Positions 36,793 to 45,959 of a stretch of 64,000 nucleotides of DNA are shown piece after piece. The notes under the pieces were generated by a model. It was not told the DNA's origin. It saw nothing but the letters and a program-made list of their open reading frames with translations, and did not search any database. Both the position numbers and the translations under genes were made by a program. Source of the stretch: CFX2 sp014338005 (GTDB lineage: Bacteria; Chloroflexota; Anaerolineae; Aggregatilineales; Phototrophicaceae); the NCBI GenBank assembly GCA_030263555.1, contig SZPE01000001.1:1-64000 (forward strand), written 5' to 3'. Every line of letters begins with the position of its first letter. Position 1 is the stretch's first letter.

Positions 36793-37710
36793 ATGCACCC
36801 CGAAATCTACCTTTCACCCGAAGCTGCCGACGCCCTGCACAGCCACCGCGCGGTCGTCGCGCTCGAATCTACGCTCATTACACACGGCCTGCCCTACCCG
36901 GCCAATCTGGAAACCGCCCTGGCGATGGAGGCCGCCGTCCGCGAAGCCGGGGCCGTCCCGGCCATCATCGCCGTCTTGAAGGGCCGCATCACCGTCGGCC
37001 TTTCAACGGCTGAAATCGAACGCCTGGCCGCCGCGCCGCCTGGCTCGGTGCGGAAGTGCAGCCGCCGCGATTTTGCAATCGCCCTCGGCCTGGGGGAAGA
37101 CGCCGCCACCACCGTCGCCGGCACGATGATCGCCGCTCATATAGCCGGGATTCGCGTGTTCGCCACCGGCGGCATCGGCGGTGTGCATCGCGGGCAGCCC
37201 TTCGACGTTTCGGCAGATTTAATCGAACTGGGGCGCACGCCGGTGGCCGTCGTTTGCGCCGGGGCAAAATCCATCCTCGATCTGCCGCTGACGCTGGAAG
37301 TGCTGGAAACCCAGGGCGTACCGGTCATCGGCCTGGGGACGGCCACCCTGCCGGCTTTTTACACCCGCAGCAGCGGCCTTCCGCTCGATGCCTGCGTGGA
37401 TTCGCCAGAACAGGCCGCGCGCATCGCCGCCGCCGCCTTCCAGCTTGGCCTGGGGCATGGCCTTCTGTTCGCCGTCCCTGTCCCGGCGCAGGATGAACTG
37501 CCCGCCGAGATGGCCGAAATCGCCATCCGGCAGGCCACCCAGGAAGCCGCCGCCGCCGGTATTCACGGCAAAGACGTGACGCCGTTCGTTTTGAAGCGTG
37601 TATCGGAACTCACCGAAGGCCGGTCGCGCCGCGCCAACGTTGCCCTGCTGGTCAATAACGCGCGCATCGGCGGCCAGATCGCGGTCGCCCTCCAACAAAT
37701 GCCGTTATGA
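36793..37710 (+). CDS. psuG: Pseudouridine-5'-phosphate glycosidase
   Basis: The 305-residue product aligns with PsuG throughout: VVALESTLITHGLPYP (Glu25), AVLKGRITVGL (active-site Lys about 64), SRRDFAIAL, GTMIAAHIAGIRVFATGGIG and CAGAKSILD (second Lys). The enzyme cleaves the C-C glycosidic bond of pseudouridine 5'-phosphate to uracil and ribose 5-phosphate. Its length and motif order are standard. It overlaps the downstream kinase gene by ATGA, the classical glycosidase-kinase pairing for breakdown of pseudouridine from RNA turnover. Transcription probably starts from the extended -10 at 36752. Confidence 0.93.
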   Translation: MHPEIYLSPEAADALHSHRAVVALESTLITHGLPYPANLETALAMEAAVREAGAVPAIIAVLKGRITVGLSTAEIERLAAAPPGSVRKCSRRDFAIALGLGEDAATTVAGTMIAAHIAGIRVFATGGIGGVHRGQPFDVSADLIELGRTPVAVVCAGAKSILDLPLTLEVLETQGVPVIGLGTATLPAFYTRSSGLPLDACVDSPEQAARIAAAAFQLGLGHGLLFAVPVPAQDELPAEMAEIAIRQATQEAAAAGIHGKDVTPFVLKRVSELTEGRSRRANVALLVNNARIGGQIAVALQQMPL

Positions 37711-38618
37711 GCGACACGCCACCCCGTATGGTCGGCATCGGCGCGGTGTTCATTGATGACATTGTGCAGCCCACCGGCCAGACATATATGGGGCGATTAG
37801 GCGGCGGGGTTGTCCATGCCCTGATGGGCGCGGCCCTCTGGGGCGAACGTCCCGGCATCGTCGCCGTCGCCGGCGAAGGGCTGCCGAATGCGGCGCAGCA
37901 GCGGTTAAGCCGCCACCTGGATACCGCCGGGCTGCGCCGCCTGCCCATCCCCCAGATACGCGCCTGGCAGATTTTCGAGTTCGACGGCACGCGCCGCGAG
38001 TTATACCGCGTCCGGGAAACCGAGCCTTTCACGCGCGGGGCGGGGCCAGAACTGCTGCCGCCGCACTACCGGCAAAGCCGGGGTTTTTACCTGCTGCAAG
38101 GCTTTGAAGGGATGCGCGCCTGGCGCGCGGCGCTGCCCGGTTTCGTCCTGTGGGAGCCGCTCCAGCAGGCCATGACGCCTGGAAGCCGCCCGGCCCTCCG
38201 GCAGGTGCTTCGGGACTGCCGCATAGATGTGATTTCCCCCAACCTGGCCGAAGCGCAGGCCGTTTACGGCCTCCGGTCGCCGGAAGCCCTGATTGATGCG
38301 CTGTTCGAGGACGGCGCGCAGATCGTCGCCCTGCGGATGGGGGCGGACGGGTCGCTGGTGGCCGACCGGACAGCCGGCCTTAAACAGCCCGTCGGCACGG
38401 TGTATGTCGAACAGATCGCCGATCAAACCGGCGCGGGTAATACCTACTGTGGAGGTTTGCTGGCAGGGCTTTTGCAAGGACGGAATCTGGTCGAAGCGGC
38501 GATGATGGGCGCGGTTTCGGCCTCATTCTGCATTGAACACATCGGCGTTCTCGACCCCGGCCAGATCACAGCGGCAGAACGCAGCCGGCGCTGCGCCCAA
38601 CTGTCGAAAACCGTCTAA
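37707..38618 (+). CDS. PfkB-family kinase with atypical GAGN motif, partner of PsuG
   Basis: The 303-residue product has a ribokinase-like fold: GIGAVFIDDIV (about 7-17), GGGVVHALMGAALWGE (about 31-46), SPNLAEAQAVYGL and the C-terminal QTGAGNTYCGGLLAGL. The canonical signature is DTxGAGD, where the last Asp is the catalytic base; here it is Asn (GAGN). The first glycine loop has His where most members have Asn. Fungal MAK32-type proteins share the GAGN form. By position it should phosphorylate pseudouridine, but the missing base makes its activity uncertain. The start is the ATGA overlap with psuG. Confidence 0.7.
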   Translation: MSDTPPRMVGIGAVFIDDIVQPTGQTYMGRLGGGVVHALMGAALWGERPGIVAVAGEGLPNAAQQRLSRHLDTAGLRRLPIPQIRAWQIFEFDGTRRELYRVRETEPFTRGAGPELLPPHYRQSRGFYLLQGFEGMRAWRAALPGFVLWEPLQQAMTPGSRPALRQVLRDCRIDVISPNLAEAQAVYGLRSPEALIDALFEDGAQIVALRMGADGSLVADRTAGLKQPVGTVYVEQIADQTGAGNTYCGGLLAGLLQGRNLVEAAMMGAVSASFCIEHIGVLDPGQITAAERSRRCAQLSKTV

Positions 38619-38797
38619 CTTTTCGTGCCGCTTCCGCTCTGGGCCAGGCCGGGCGACTTCCCGGTTTGCGTGTGGCGCGTGACGATATGAAACGTCAGAT
38701 CATCCAGCGTGCGAAAGTGACGCTGACAGTAAGGACATACCGGCGTGTCCGGTTGTTGTTTGCGTTCAGGCGGTGGCGATTGTTTGGCTTCTGACAC
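38615..38797 (-). CDS. Small bacterial C2H2 zinc-finger protein
   Basis: The 60-residue product, from GTG 38797 (VSEAKQS) with AGGGGA just upstream, carries one finger: CPYCQRHFRTLDDLTFHIVT, then RH. The spacing is C-x2-C-x12-H-x4-H, the classical C2H2 form. The flanks are polar and rich in Pro, Lys and Ser. A longer ATG start would add an implausible hydrophobic segment. Single C2H2 fingers are uncommon in bacteria (the Ros/MucR group differs in spacing). It may bind nucleic acid or protein. The stop overlaps that of the PfkB gene. Confidence 0.6.
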   Translation of the reverse strand: MSEAKQSPPPERKQQPDTPVCPYCQRHFRTLDDLTFHIVTRHTQTGKSPGLAQSGSGTKS

Positions 38798-38906
38798 CGG
38801 TATTCCCCTTGTTGGCGTCCCTTTGATAACTAACCAAAATCCTAACCATATTATAACTAAATGGCCGCGAAAAACACACATAGACAAAACGAAATTCGTA
38901 AATTTT

Positions 38907-39368
38907 TCAGCCTCTATTGGCGGGCGGCCTGCGTTTCAGCCAGTCCTGCACGGCCTCGATAATTTCGCGCGCGTCCAGGTCATCGGCTTCTTCCGGCAGC
39001 GTAAACGGCGCTTCGTAAGCGGCCAGGTCATCCGGTCGCAGGTCGCGCAGTGTCCGGTCAAGTTCGATCATAATCAGGGCCAGCGGCGCGTTCAGTTCCA
39101 CCATCACCGCCAGGTAATACGTCGAGCCGATCAGCGGGAACAGCATCAGATGTCCCTGCTCCGTGGAGATATGCACCATCCGGGCTTCCCCACATCCCAG
39201 CTCCCCGGTCAGCGTCTGCGCCAGCACTTCGAGCGCCTGAAGCATGGACGGCAGCACTTCATCCTGGTTGCCCAACGGCGGCGACGCGCGCAGCAGGCTG
39301 CCCTGGTTGTTCGCCAGGATGATGGCCTCGATGTACCGGTTACGAGACAGGCGTTCAAACCAATCCAT
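38907..39368 (-). CDS. Roadblock/LC7 domain protein
   Basis: The 153-residue protein starts at ATG 39368 (MDWFERLSRNRY), with AGGA 11 nt upstream; a GTG eight codons earlier is possible. Its core is the alpha/beta roadblock fold: IEAIILANNQGSLLRASP (about 11-28), a helix with VLPSMLQALEVLAQTLTGEL and strands ARMVHISTEQGHLMLFPLIG and YYLAVMVEL. The C-terminus (about 115-153) is acidic and helical. Bacterial roadblock proteins usually control small GTPases such as MglA-like proteins; none is encoded nearby. The neighbour on the same strand is a secreted beta-propeller protein. Confidence 0.7.
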   Translation of the reverse strand: MDWFERLSRNRYIEAIILANNQGSLLRASPPLGNQDEVLPSMLQALEVLAQTLTGELGCGEARMVHISTEQGHLMLFPLIGSTYYLAVMVELNAPLALIMIELDRTLRDLRPDDLAAYEAPFTLPEEADDLDAREIIEAVQDWLKRRPPANRG

Positions 39369-39436
39369 AAAATTTATTATCCTTTGTCCCACAGGTGAAT
39401 CATAAAATCCTGTTCAAAGGCGGATAACATCCGCGT

Positions 39437-40576
39437 TCATTGATTTTCTCCCACGCGCCAGATGTCCAGCCCGGTATCGCACCCGATGACCAGCGTCGTG
39501 CCGTTTTGACTCAGGCGAACCATGTCCGGCGGGCGGCTGCATGGGCGGTACTCGCCCAGATCATACCGCTGCCCGGTCGCTGTGTCCCAGGCAGTTACAG
39601 CCGACTTTGATTCAACGTTAACACCAATTACAATATCCGCGCCAGGGGTCAGCCACAGGAACGGGACGGATTTCCCATTAAGTGAGGTAATACTCCGGTT
39701 TGCCCCCGTCTCAAAATCCAGCACGTTCAGCGCCGCCGCCGGCCCGTCCACCCAGGCGAAATAACGCCCGGCCTCGTTATCGCCATAATTAACCTGCCCG
39801 ATACCCGGCAGTATATCAAGCTGCGCCGCCGCCGTCACCGCGCCGGTTTGCAGATTCCAGCGTTTGACAAGGCCATCCCGCGTGATGGTAATCGCCAGCG
39901 GCGGCTCGATGCGCCCGATGCGAATGAACGATTCGGCATCATTTTCCGGTCCGGATGGAATCAGCGCCGCCGCATCCCAGGCCGCGCCGGGCGTCAGCAG
40001 CCCCACCGACGGCGCGAACAGCGGGTCGTTGGGGAAAAACTCCAGCCATGCTCGCCCGGACTCTCCCGGCCAGACGCGCAGCGGTGAGGCCGGAAGATCG
40101 CAGATGGTCGGCGCGGCGGAACGGCTTTCGTCCGGCGCGTGATAGACGATATAACTGTCCGCCCCGGCCAGATAAACCGCGATAAAATAACGCCCATCCC
40201 GGTCGAAACTGCCGTCCACAAAAGCGCCCGGCTGGTCGCCGCAGGCTTCCAGCGAAGTTGTGACGTACCCCCCCTGGGCGAAGTTCCACAGCACGATGCC
40301 GTTGTCCCGGTTGAGCAGCGCGTACTGCCGGCCATCCGCGCTGACGGCAAACCAGCCGCTTTCCACGCGCCCGGCATCCGCCGGTAAATCGGCAAAGTTG
40401 ATGCGCGCGACCGATTGCAGCCGCGTGATATTTTCCGTGCCGATGACCGGCGGCGTTTCCTGGCCGTAAACCGGAAAGGCCGCAAGCAGCAGAAAGATCA
40501 GGGTGAACAGCCCTGCCGCTACCCCATGCCGCCGTTTGCCGGTATAATGATGAACCCAGTTAGCAAAATAGGTCAT
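39437..40576 (-). CDS. Secreted beta-propeller (WD40/YVTN-like) protein
   Basis: The 379-residue product has a basic start, a hydrophobic signal segment (about 19-37: VAAGLFTLIFLLLAAFPVYG) and a run of beta-blade repeats with W-containing strands (GIVLWNFAQGG, GLVKRWNLQTGAV, SAVTAWDTATGQRYDLG, GLDIWRVGENQ). About six blades fit. It is exported, perhaps anchored by an uncleaved signal. Such propellers bind proteins or ligands; no active site is visible. No clear ribosome site precedes the ATG. Its start region overlaps the promoter of the divergent radical-SAM gene. Confidence 0.65.
   Translation of the reverse strand: MTYFANWVHHYTGKRRHGVAAGLFTLIFLLLAAFPVYGQETPPVIGTENITRLQSVARINFADLPADAGRVESGWFAVSADGRQYALLNRDNGIVLWNFAQGGYVTTSLEACGDQPGAFVDGSFDRDGRYFIAVYLAGADSYIVYHAPDESRSAAPTICDLPASPLRVWPGESGRAWLEFFPNDPLFAPSVGLLTPGAAWDAAALIPSGPENDAESFIRIGRIEPPLAITITRDGLVKRWNLQTGAVTAAAQLDILPGIGQVNYGDNEAGRYFAWVDGPAAALNVLDFETGANRSITSLNGKSVPFLWLTPGADIVIGVNVESKSAVTAWDTATGQRYDLGEYRPCSRPPDMVRLSQNGTTLVIGCDTGLDIWRVGENQ
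40544..40549 (+). promoter_or_regulatory. -10 hexamer of the radical-SAM gene
   Basis: A perfect TATAAT (preceded by GG) lies 42 nt before the ATG at 40591, inside the signal-peptide codons of the divergent beta-propeller gene. Confidence 0.5.
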
Positions 40577-40590
40577 AGAGGATGGCTCTC

Positions 40591-42516
40591 ATGCGCCCTG
40601 ACCAGATCGAACGCCAGCTTAATCGTATCCTGCTCCAGGTCAGCAAACCTGGCCGTTACGTGGGCGGCGAATACAACAGCGTCGTCAAGGACTGGGAAGC
40701 CGTTGATTTTAAGATCGCCCTGGCATTCCCGGACATCTACGACATCGGCATGTCCAACCTGGGCATCATGCTGCTCTACGAACAGATCAACAACCAGCCG
40801 GACATGCTGGCCGAGCGCGTTTTTTGCCCCTGGCTGGATATGGAAGCCGTGATGCGCCATCATAGTATCCCGCTGCATTCGCTTGAAACCCGCCATCACC
40901 TGCAAGACTTCGATTTGATTGGCGTTAGTTTACCGTATGAACAGCTTTATACCAATGTTCTGAATCTGTTGGACTTATCGGGGATGCCGGTTCGCAGCCG
41001 CGACCGCAACGAGTCCTACCCCCTGGTGGTCGCCGGCGGCCATGCCTGTTTTAACCCCGAACCGATGGCCGATTTTATAGATGCTTTTGTCATCGGTGAG
41101 GGCGAGGAAATCATCCTGGAAATCGCCCGCGCGCTCCAGGATAAACGCGGCTGCCCCCGCGACCAGCAGCTTCGCGCCCTGGCGGGCATCCAGGGCGTGT
41201 ACGTGCCGCGTTTTTACGATGTGACCTATCAGCCGGACGGCACAGTGGCCGACGTGCGTCCCAACGTGCCGGAAGCGCCGGAGCGCGTGCTTAAACGCAT
41301 CGTGCCGGTGCTGCCGAAGCCCTTCACCCGCTTCCTCGTCCCCAACATAGATACCGTTCATAACCGCGCGCCGATTGAGATCATGCGCGGCTGCACGCGC
41401 GGCTGCCGCTTTTGCCACGCCGGCATGATTACCCGCCCGGTGCGCGAGCGGCCCGTGCCGGAAGTTATGGCCGCCATTGAGGAAATCATCGCCAGCACCG
41501 GCTTTGAGGAAATCAGCCTGCTCAGCCTGTCGTCATCCGATTACGTGTATGTTCACGAACTGGTCGAGGCCGTCCACGCGCGTTATCGGGATTCCGGCCT
41601 CAGCCTGAGCCTGCCCAGCCTGCGAATCGAAACCACCAGCGCCGACCTGCTCGACAAACTGGGCGATACCCGCCGGGGCGGATTCACTTTCGCGCCGGAG
41701 GCTGCCACCGAAAAAATGCGCGCCCTCATCAACAAATACGTGCCGGACGAGCAGGTTTTGGAGGCTGCCCGCGCCGTTTATTCACGCGGGTGGCGCACCA
41801 TCAAATTTTATTTCATGATCGGCCACCCGGAAGAAACGCTCGACGACGTGCAGGCCATTATCAACCTGTGCAAAGCAGTGCTGGCCGAAGGCCGCCGCAC
41901 CCTGGGCGGCAAGGCCAACGTCAATGTCGGCGTCAGCACCTTCATCCCCAAGCCGCATACCCCTTTTCAGTGGGTTCCCCAGGACACCCGCGAAATGGTG
42001 CTGGAAAAACAACAACTGCTCAAAAACCAGCTTCGCGGTCACGGCCTGCACCTGCGCTGGAATACCGTCGAGTCCACCGAACTAGAGGGCTTCCTCAGCC
42101 GGGGCGACCGCCGCCTGGGACGGGTGATCGAACGCGCCTGGAAAAAAGGCGCGCGTTTTGATGCCTGGGACAGCGAACATAATCATGATCTGTGGCTGCA
42201 AGCCTTCGAGGAAAGCGGCCTGACGCCCTGGTTTTACACCCACCGCGAGCGCAGTCTGGATGAAATGTTCCCCTGGGATCACATTGATGCCGCCGTCCAC
42301 AAAAAGTTCCTGAAGGAAGATTATCTGATGAGCCTGGCGGGCGAAACCCGCGTGGACTGCCGTGACCGCTGTTTCGCCTGCGGCATCCTGCCCAAGTTTA
42401 AAGACCAGCGCGCACACACCGAAGCAATGGCCTGGGAATGCCCGCCGGTAAAGCCGGTGGCCGAACGCAGGCGCGGGGGCGGCGAACGCGCGCCGAATGT
42501 TACCGTCCTGCCATAA
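40591..42516 (+). CDS. TIGR03960-family B12-binding-like radical SAM protein
   Basis: The 641-residue protein has an N-terminal B12-binding-like half (about 25-170: PDIYDIGMSNLGIMLLYE, VVAGGHACFNPEPM, VIGEGEEIILE). The radical SAM core carries RGCTRGCRFCH (Cys268, Cys272 and Cys275) to bind the 4Fe-4S cluster. The C-terminal CRDRCFACGI is another likely metal site. The family is linked to DUF2344 (here at 23666-24331), and its substrate is unknown. I prefer ATG 40591 because AGAGG is nine bases upstream; an ATG three codons earlier has no room for a ribosome site. Confidence 0.88.
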   Translation: MRPDQIERQLNRILLQVSKPGRYVGGEYNSVVKDWEAVDFKIALAFPDIYDIGMSNLGIMLLYEQINNQPDMLAERVFCPWLDMEAVMRHHSIPLHSLETRHHLQDFDLIGVSLPYEQLYTNVLNLLDLSGMPVRSRDRNESYPLVVAGGHACFNPEPMADFIDAFVIGEGEEIILEIARALQDKRGCPRDQQLRALAGIQGVYVPRFYDVTYQPDGTVADVRPNVPEAPERVLKRIVPVLPKPFTRFLVPNIDTVHNRAPIEIMRGCTRGCRFCHAGMITRPVRERPVPEVMAAIEEIIASTGFEEISLLSLSSSDYVYVHELVEAVHARYRDSGLSLSLPSLRIETTSADLLDKLGDTRRGGFTFAPEAATEKMRALINKYVPDEQVLEAARAVYSRGWRTIKFYFMIGHPEETLDDVQAIINLCKAVLAEGRRTLGGKANVNVGVSTFIPKPHTPFQWVPQDTREMVLEKQQLLKNQLRGHGLHLRWNTVESTELEGFLSRGDRRLGRVIERAWKKGARFDAWDSEHNHDLWLQAFEESGLTPWFYTHRERSLDEMFPWDHIDAAVHKKFLKEDYLMSLAGETRVDCRDRCFACGILPKFKDQRAHTEAMAWECPPVKPVAERRRGGGERAPNVTVLP

Positions 42517-42531
42517 ACACTTGAACGGCGC

Positions 42532-43896
42532 TCATCGCCACTCCCCGACATGCTGCCGGTGCGCTTCCAGATATTCGTTCACCAGCGCCCGCGCCAGCGC
42601 ATACGACCCCACCAGCGGGTGCGCCACCAGCGCCTCGACGGCCAGCCGGCGGTCGCGCTCCAGGATGGCCCGCGCGGCCAGCCGTTCGTAGCGTTTGACC
42701 GCCCGCATCAGCAGGTAGGCATCCTCCGGCACATCGCCGATTGTGACCGGGTGGATGCCGCGACCGTCCACCTCGCAGGTGACTTCCACGATGTCATCAT
42801 CCTGCATCCCGGCTATCGCGCCGTCGTTCGGCACGTTCAAGCCGATACGCAGCGGGCGATCCTGCGTCAGCGCCAGGCCGGCTTGCAGCGCCACCCCGGC
42901 GTAGCCGCTTACTTCGTGCTGGGCCGGTGCGGATTCTGCCGCCTGCAAACGCTCCTGAAGGCGCTGTTCGTCGCTTTCGGCGCAGGCCATATAACCGGCG
43001 CTGCGCCGGGACTGGTAGCGGTGATGAACCAGCAGCCCTTCGGCGGGCGGCAGCCCGCGCAGCGCGGCGAACATCTGCTCGTTAATCTGCTGGATTTCCT
43101 CGCCGCGCGTCAGTTCTTCCGCCTGGATGCGCGCCAGCGCGACATCCCGGAAATAGTAATAATACAGGTATTCGTTGAGGAACATCCCCTGCCGCTGCAC
43201 GACCTCTGGCCCGAAAAAGCGCAGATGCGTGCAGTTGATAAACTCGGCATTGTGCAGCACTTCCGGCAGCACGTCCCGCCCGTGCAGGCGCGCCGTCCGC
43301 GTCCACGACAGATGGTTGAGGCCGAACACCTCAGTTTTGAGGGCCTGCGTTTCCACACCGTACCAGCCGGCGATTTCCTGCTGGGCGGTGTTGGCGCTGT
43401 CGCAGATGCCCACGACGCGCCTGTAACCGGCTTCGTACAGCGCCTGCGCCACCAGCCCGGCGGGATTGGTGAAGTTAAAAATCCAGGCATCCGGGGCCAG
43501 TTTTTCCGCCCGGTCGGCGACGTGGATGATGGCCGGAATGCTCCGCATCGCCATACTAAAACCGCCCGGCCCGGTCGTCTCCTGGCCGAGGACATTGTGG
43601 CGCAGCGCGATACGTTCGTCCAGCACACGCCCGCCTTCCGCGCCCACCCGGATGGTCGTCACGATCAACCCGGCGCAGCGCAGCGCGTCGTCCAGGTCGG
43701 TCGTCTGCCGAATGTTAAACGGCGAACCGGCCTGCCGGACGATTTCGGCGCACAGCGGCGCGATCACCTCCAGCCGACCGGCGTCTACGTCCATCAAACA
43801 TATTTCGTCCAGTTTCAGGTCGGCGGCAAAAGCCAGCGCGCCGCGCACAAATTCCGGCGCGCGCACCCCGCCGCCGCCGATTAAAGCCAGCTTCAT
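42532..43896 (-). CDS. Glycoside hydrolase family 4 (6-phospho-beta-glucosidase type)
   Basis: The 454-residue product starts with the NAD-binding IGGGGVRAPEFVRG (about 6-19). It has NFTNPAGLVAQAL (about 141-153), the metal-binding GICDSAN (Cys175) and FGLNHLSW (His205), all typical of GH4. These enzymes cleave 6-phospho-glucosides or related sugars by an NAD- and Mn-dependent oxidation-elimination mechanism rather than hydrolysis with two carboxylates. The exact sugar is not visible. It is not next to a PTS or sugar transporter, so the substrate source is unclear. Length and motifs are complete. Confidence 0.85.
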   Translation of the reverse strand: MKLALIGGGGVRAPEFVRGALAFAADLKLDEICLMDVDAGRLEVIAPLCAEIVRQAGSPFNIRQTTDLDDALRCAGLIVTTIRVGAEGGRVLDERIALRHNVLGQETTGPGGFSMAMRSIPAIIHVADRAEKLAPDAWIFNFTNPAGLVAQALYEAGYRRVVGICDSANTAQQEIAGWYGVETQALKTEVFGLNHLSWTRTARLHGRDVLPEVLHNAEFINCTHLRFFGPEVVQRQGMFLNEYLYYYYFRDVALARIQAEELTRGEEIQQINEQMFAALRGLPPAEGLLVHHRYQSRRSAGYMACAESDEQRLQERLQAAESAPAQHEVSGYAGVALQAGLALTQDRPLRIGLNVPNDGAIAGMQDDDIVEVTCEVDGRGIHPVTIGDVPEDAYLLMRAVKRYERLAARAILERDRRLAVEALVAHPLVGSYALARALVNEYLEAHRQHVGEWR

Positions 43897-43963
43897 GGTA
43901 CGGTTTTCCTTTCAGAACGGCCAAAACATCATACCAGGGACGCGCTTCTGCGTGTTCGAGGCA

Positions 43964-43985
43964 GGGCGCGCACAACAGCGCGCCC
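43964..43985. terminator. Stem-loop after glmS
   Basis: GGGCGCGC (43964-43971) pairs perfectly with GCGCGCCC (43978-43985) across a 6-nt loop. There is no strong T-run on the minus strand, so it may be a termination or mRNA-end hairpin for glmS rather than a classical rho-independent site. Confidence 0.45.
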
Positions 43986-44001
43986 CGCAACCGGCTGCGT
44001 T

Positions 44002-45849
44002 TTACTCCACCGTGACGCTTTTCGCCAGGTTGCGCGGCTGGTCTACGCCCGCGCCGCGCCGCACCGCGATGTGATAGGCCAGCAGTTGAAGCGGAATGAC
44101 AGCCGCCACCGGCGACAAGAGCGGCGGCGTCTGCGGCACATACAGCACATGGTCGGCTTTACTGGCGATGAAGGTATCGCCTTCGGTCGCCACCGCGATC
44201 ACCAGCCCGCCGCGCGCTTTGGCCTGTTCGATCTGGCTAATCATCTTTTCGTACAGGCCGTCTTTTAGCGCCAGCGTCACCACCGGCATATGTTCGTCAA
44301 TCAGGGCAATCGGCCCGTGTTTCATCTCGCCCGCCGGGTAGCCTTCGGCGTGTATGTAGCTGATCTCCTTCAGCTTCAGCGCGCCTTCCAATGCGATTGG
44401 ATAGTTGATACCGCGCCCCAGGTACAGAAAATCGGTGTAATGGTACAGCCGTCCGGCCAGTTCGTCAATTTGCGCGTCCGCCTCCAGTGTGCGGCCTACC
44501 AGATCGGGCAGCCGTGCCAGGTCTTGAATGTAACCGCGCAGTTGGCCGGCGTTCAGCGTGCCGCGAAGCTGCCCCAGGTACATCGCCAGCAAAAACTGGT
44601 CAACGATACTGGCCGTAAAGGCCTTGGTGGACGCCACGCCGATTTCCGGCCCGGCATTCATGGAGATGTACCCGTCGCTGACACGCATCGCCTGGCTGCC
44701 CACCGCGTTGACGATGCTCCACAGCAGCGCGCCCTGCTCCCGCGCTTCTTCCATCGCGGCCAGTGTATCCACCGTCTCGCCGCTCTGGGTGATCGCCAGG
44801 ATGGCCGTGCGCTCGTTGATGATCGGGCTGCGATAGCGGTACTCGCTGCCGTAGTCCACCTCGACGTTCAGCCGCGCCAGCTGCTCGATGAAAAACTTGC
44901 CCACCAGCCCGCTGTAATAACTCGTGCCGCAGGCCACCGTCACCATCCGGTCAAGGCCGCGCGCCCGCTCCGGCGTCAGATTCAGGTCTGGCAGGTAGAC
45001 CTGCCCGGCCTCGAAGTCCACCCGCCCGCGAATCGTATCGGTCAGGCTGCGCGCCTGCTCGAAGATTTCCTTCTGCATGAAGTGTTTGTACTCGCCTTTG
45101 GCGGCGCTCACCGGGTCCCAGGCGATGTCATGCACCGGCGCATCTACCGGCTGGCCGTCCAGGGTTTGCACCAACCAGCCATCAGCAGTGATGGTCGCCA
45201 TCTGGCGGCTTTCCAGAAAAACCATCCGCCGCGTATGTTCCAGGATGGCCGGAATGTCGGACGCAACGTAGTTTTCCCGCTCGCCCAGGCCGACCGCAAC
45301 GCCGCCGGCGTTGCCGATCCGCACGGCCACCAGTTCACCGGGGGAAAGCCGGCTCATCACCACGATGGCGTGCGCGCCGCGCAGGTAGGCCACCGCTTTG
45401 CGGGTCGCTTCGGTCAGGTCGCCCGCCGCGCCGTTTTTGGCGAACCGTTCGATGAGCTGCACGATCACTTCGGTGTCCGTTTCGGACTGGAACTCGATAC
45501 CCTCGGCAGCCAGTTCTTCCCGCAGTTCCAGGTAGTTTTCGACGATGCCGTTATGCACCACCGCAAAATCGCCGTCCATGCTCAGGTGCGGATGCGCGTT
45601 GCGTTCGGCGGGCGCGCCGTGTGTCGCCCAGCGCGTATGGCCGATGCCGATACCACCGGTGATGGGATCGGCGGTGATGCGCCCGCGCAGGTTCGCCAGC
45701 TTGCCCACATCGCGCCGGATGTGAATCTGCCCGTCGTTGATGACCGCCACACCGGCGGAGTCGTAACCACGATACTCCAGCCGCTGCAAACCGTCCAGAA
45801 TCAGCGGCGTCGCATTCCGAAACCCGACATATCCAACAATGCCACACAT
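44002..45849 (-). CDS. glmS: Glutamine-fructose-6-phosphate aminotransferase
   Basis: The 615-residue enzyme begins MCGIVGYVG; Cys2 becomes the N-terminal nucleophile of the glutamine amidotransferase domain (about 1-240). Two SIS domains follow (about 295-430 and 465-600), with ACGTSYYSGLVGKF and ITQSGETVDTLAA in the first and AEGYPAGEMKHGPIALID in the second. GlmS makes glucosamine 6-phosphate from fructose 6-phosphate and glutamine, the first step to UDP-GlcNAc and peptidoglycan. The ATG at 45849 has GGAGG nine bases upstream; the longer frame is not coding. The 390-nt leader holds a glmS ribozyme, so expression is probably repressed by the product. Confidence 0.96.
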   Translation of the reverse strand: MCGIVGYVGFRNATPLILDGLQRLEYRGYDSAGVAVINDGQIHIRRDVGKLANLRGRITADPITGGIGIGHTRWATHGAPAERNAHPHLSMDGDFAVVHNGIVENYLELREELAAEGIEFQSETDTEVIVQLIERFAKNGAAGDLTEATRKAVAYLRGAHAIVVMSRLSPGELVAVRIGNAGGVAVGLGERENYVASDIPAILEHTRRMVFLESRQMATITADGWLVQTLDGQPVDAPVHDIAWDPVSAAKGEYKHFMQKEIFEQARSLTDTIRGRVDFEAGQVYLPDLNLTPERARGLDRMVTVACGTSYYSGLVGKFFIEQLARLNVEVDYGSEYRYRSPIINERTAILAITQSGETVDTLAAMEEAREQGALLWSIVNAVGSQAMRVSDGYISMNAGPEIGVASTKAFTASIVDQFLLAMYLGQLRGTLNAGQLRGYIQDLARLPDLVGRTLEADAQIDELAGRLYHYTDFLYLGRGINYPIALEGALKLKEISYIHAEGYPAGEMKHGPIALIDEHMPVVTLALKDGLYEKMISQIEQAKARGGLVIAVATEGDTFIASKADHVLYVPQTPPLLSPVAAVIPLQLLAYHIAVRRGAGVDQPRNLAKSVTVE

Positions 45850-45959
45850 AAGGGGAATCCTCCGTTGATAGAAAACCTGTACGGCAGGGGGCGCGGTGCG
45901 GCGCAGGCACCCGCCCAAACCGGAGTCCCATCCCCATCAGGGGACGACTCCCGCTCCAC

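Noticed and set aside
42550..43884. 444-residue ORF antisense to the GH4 gene
   Set aside because: The opposite strand has a complete GH4 enzyme with catalytic motifs, so this is a shadow.
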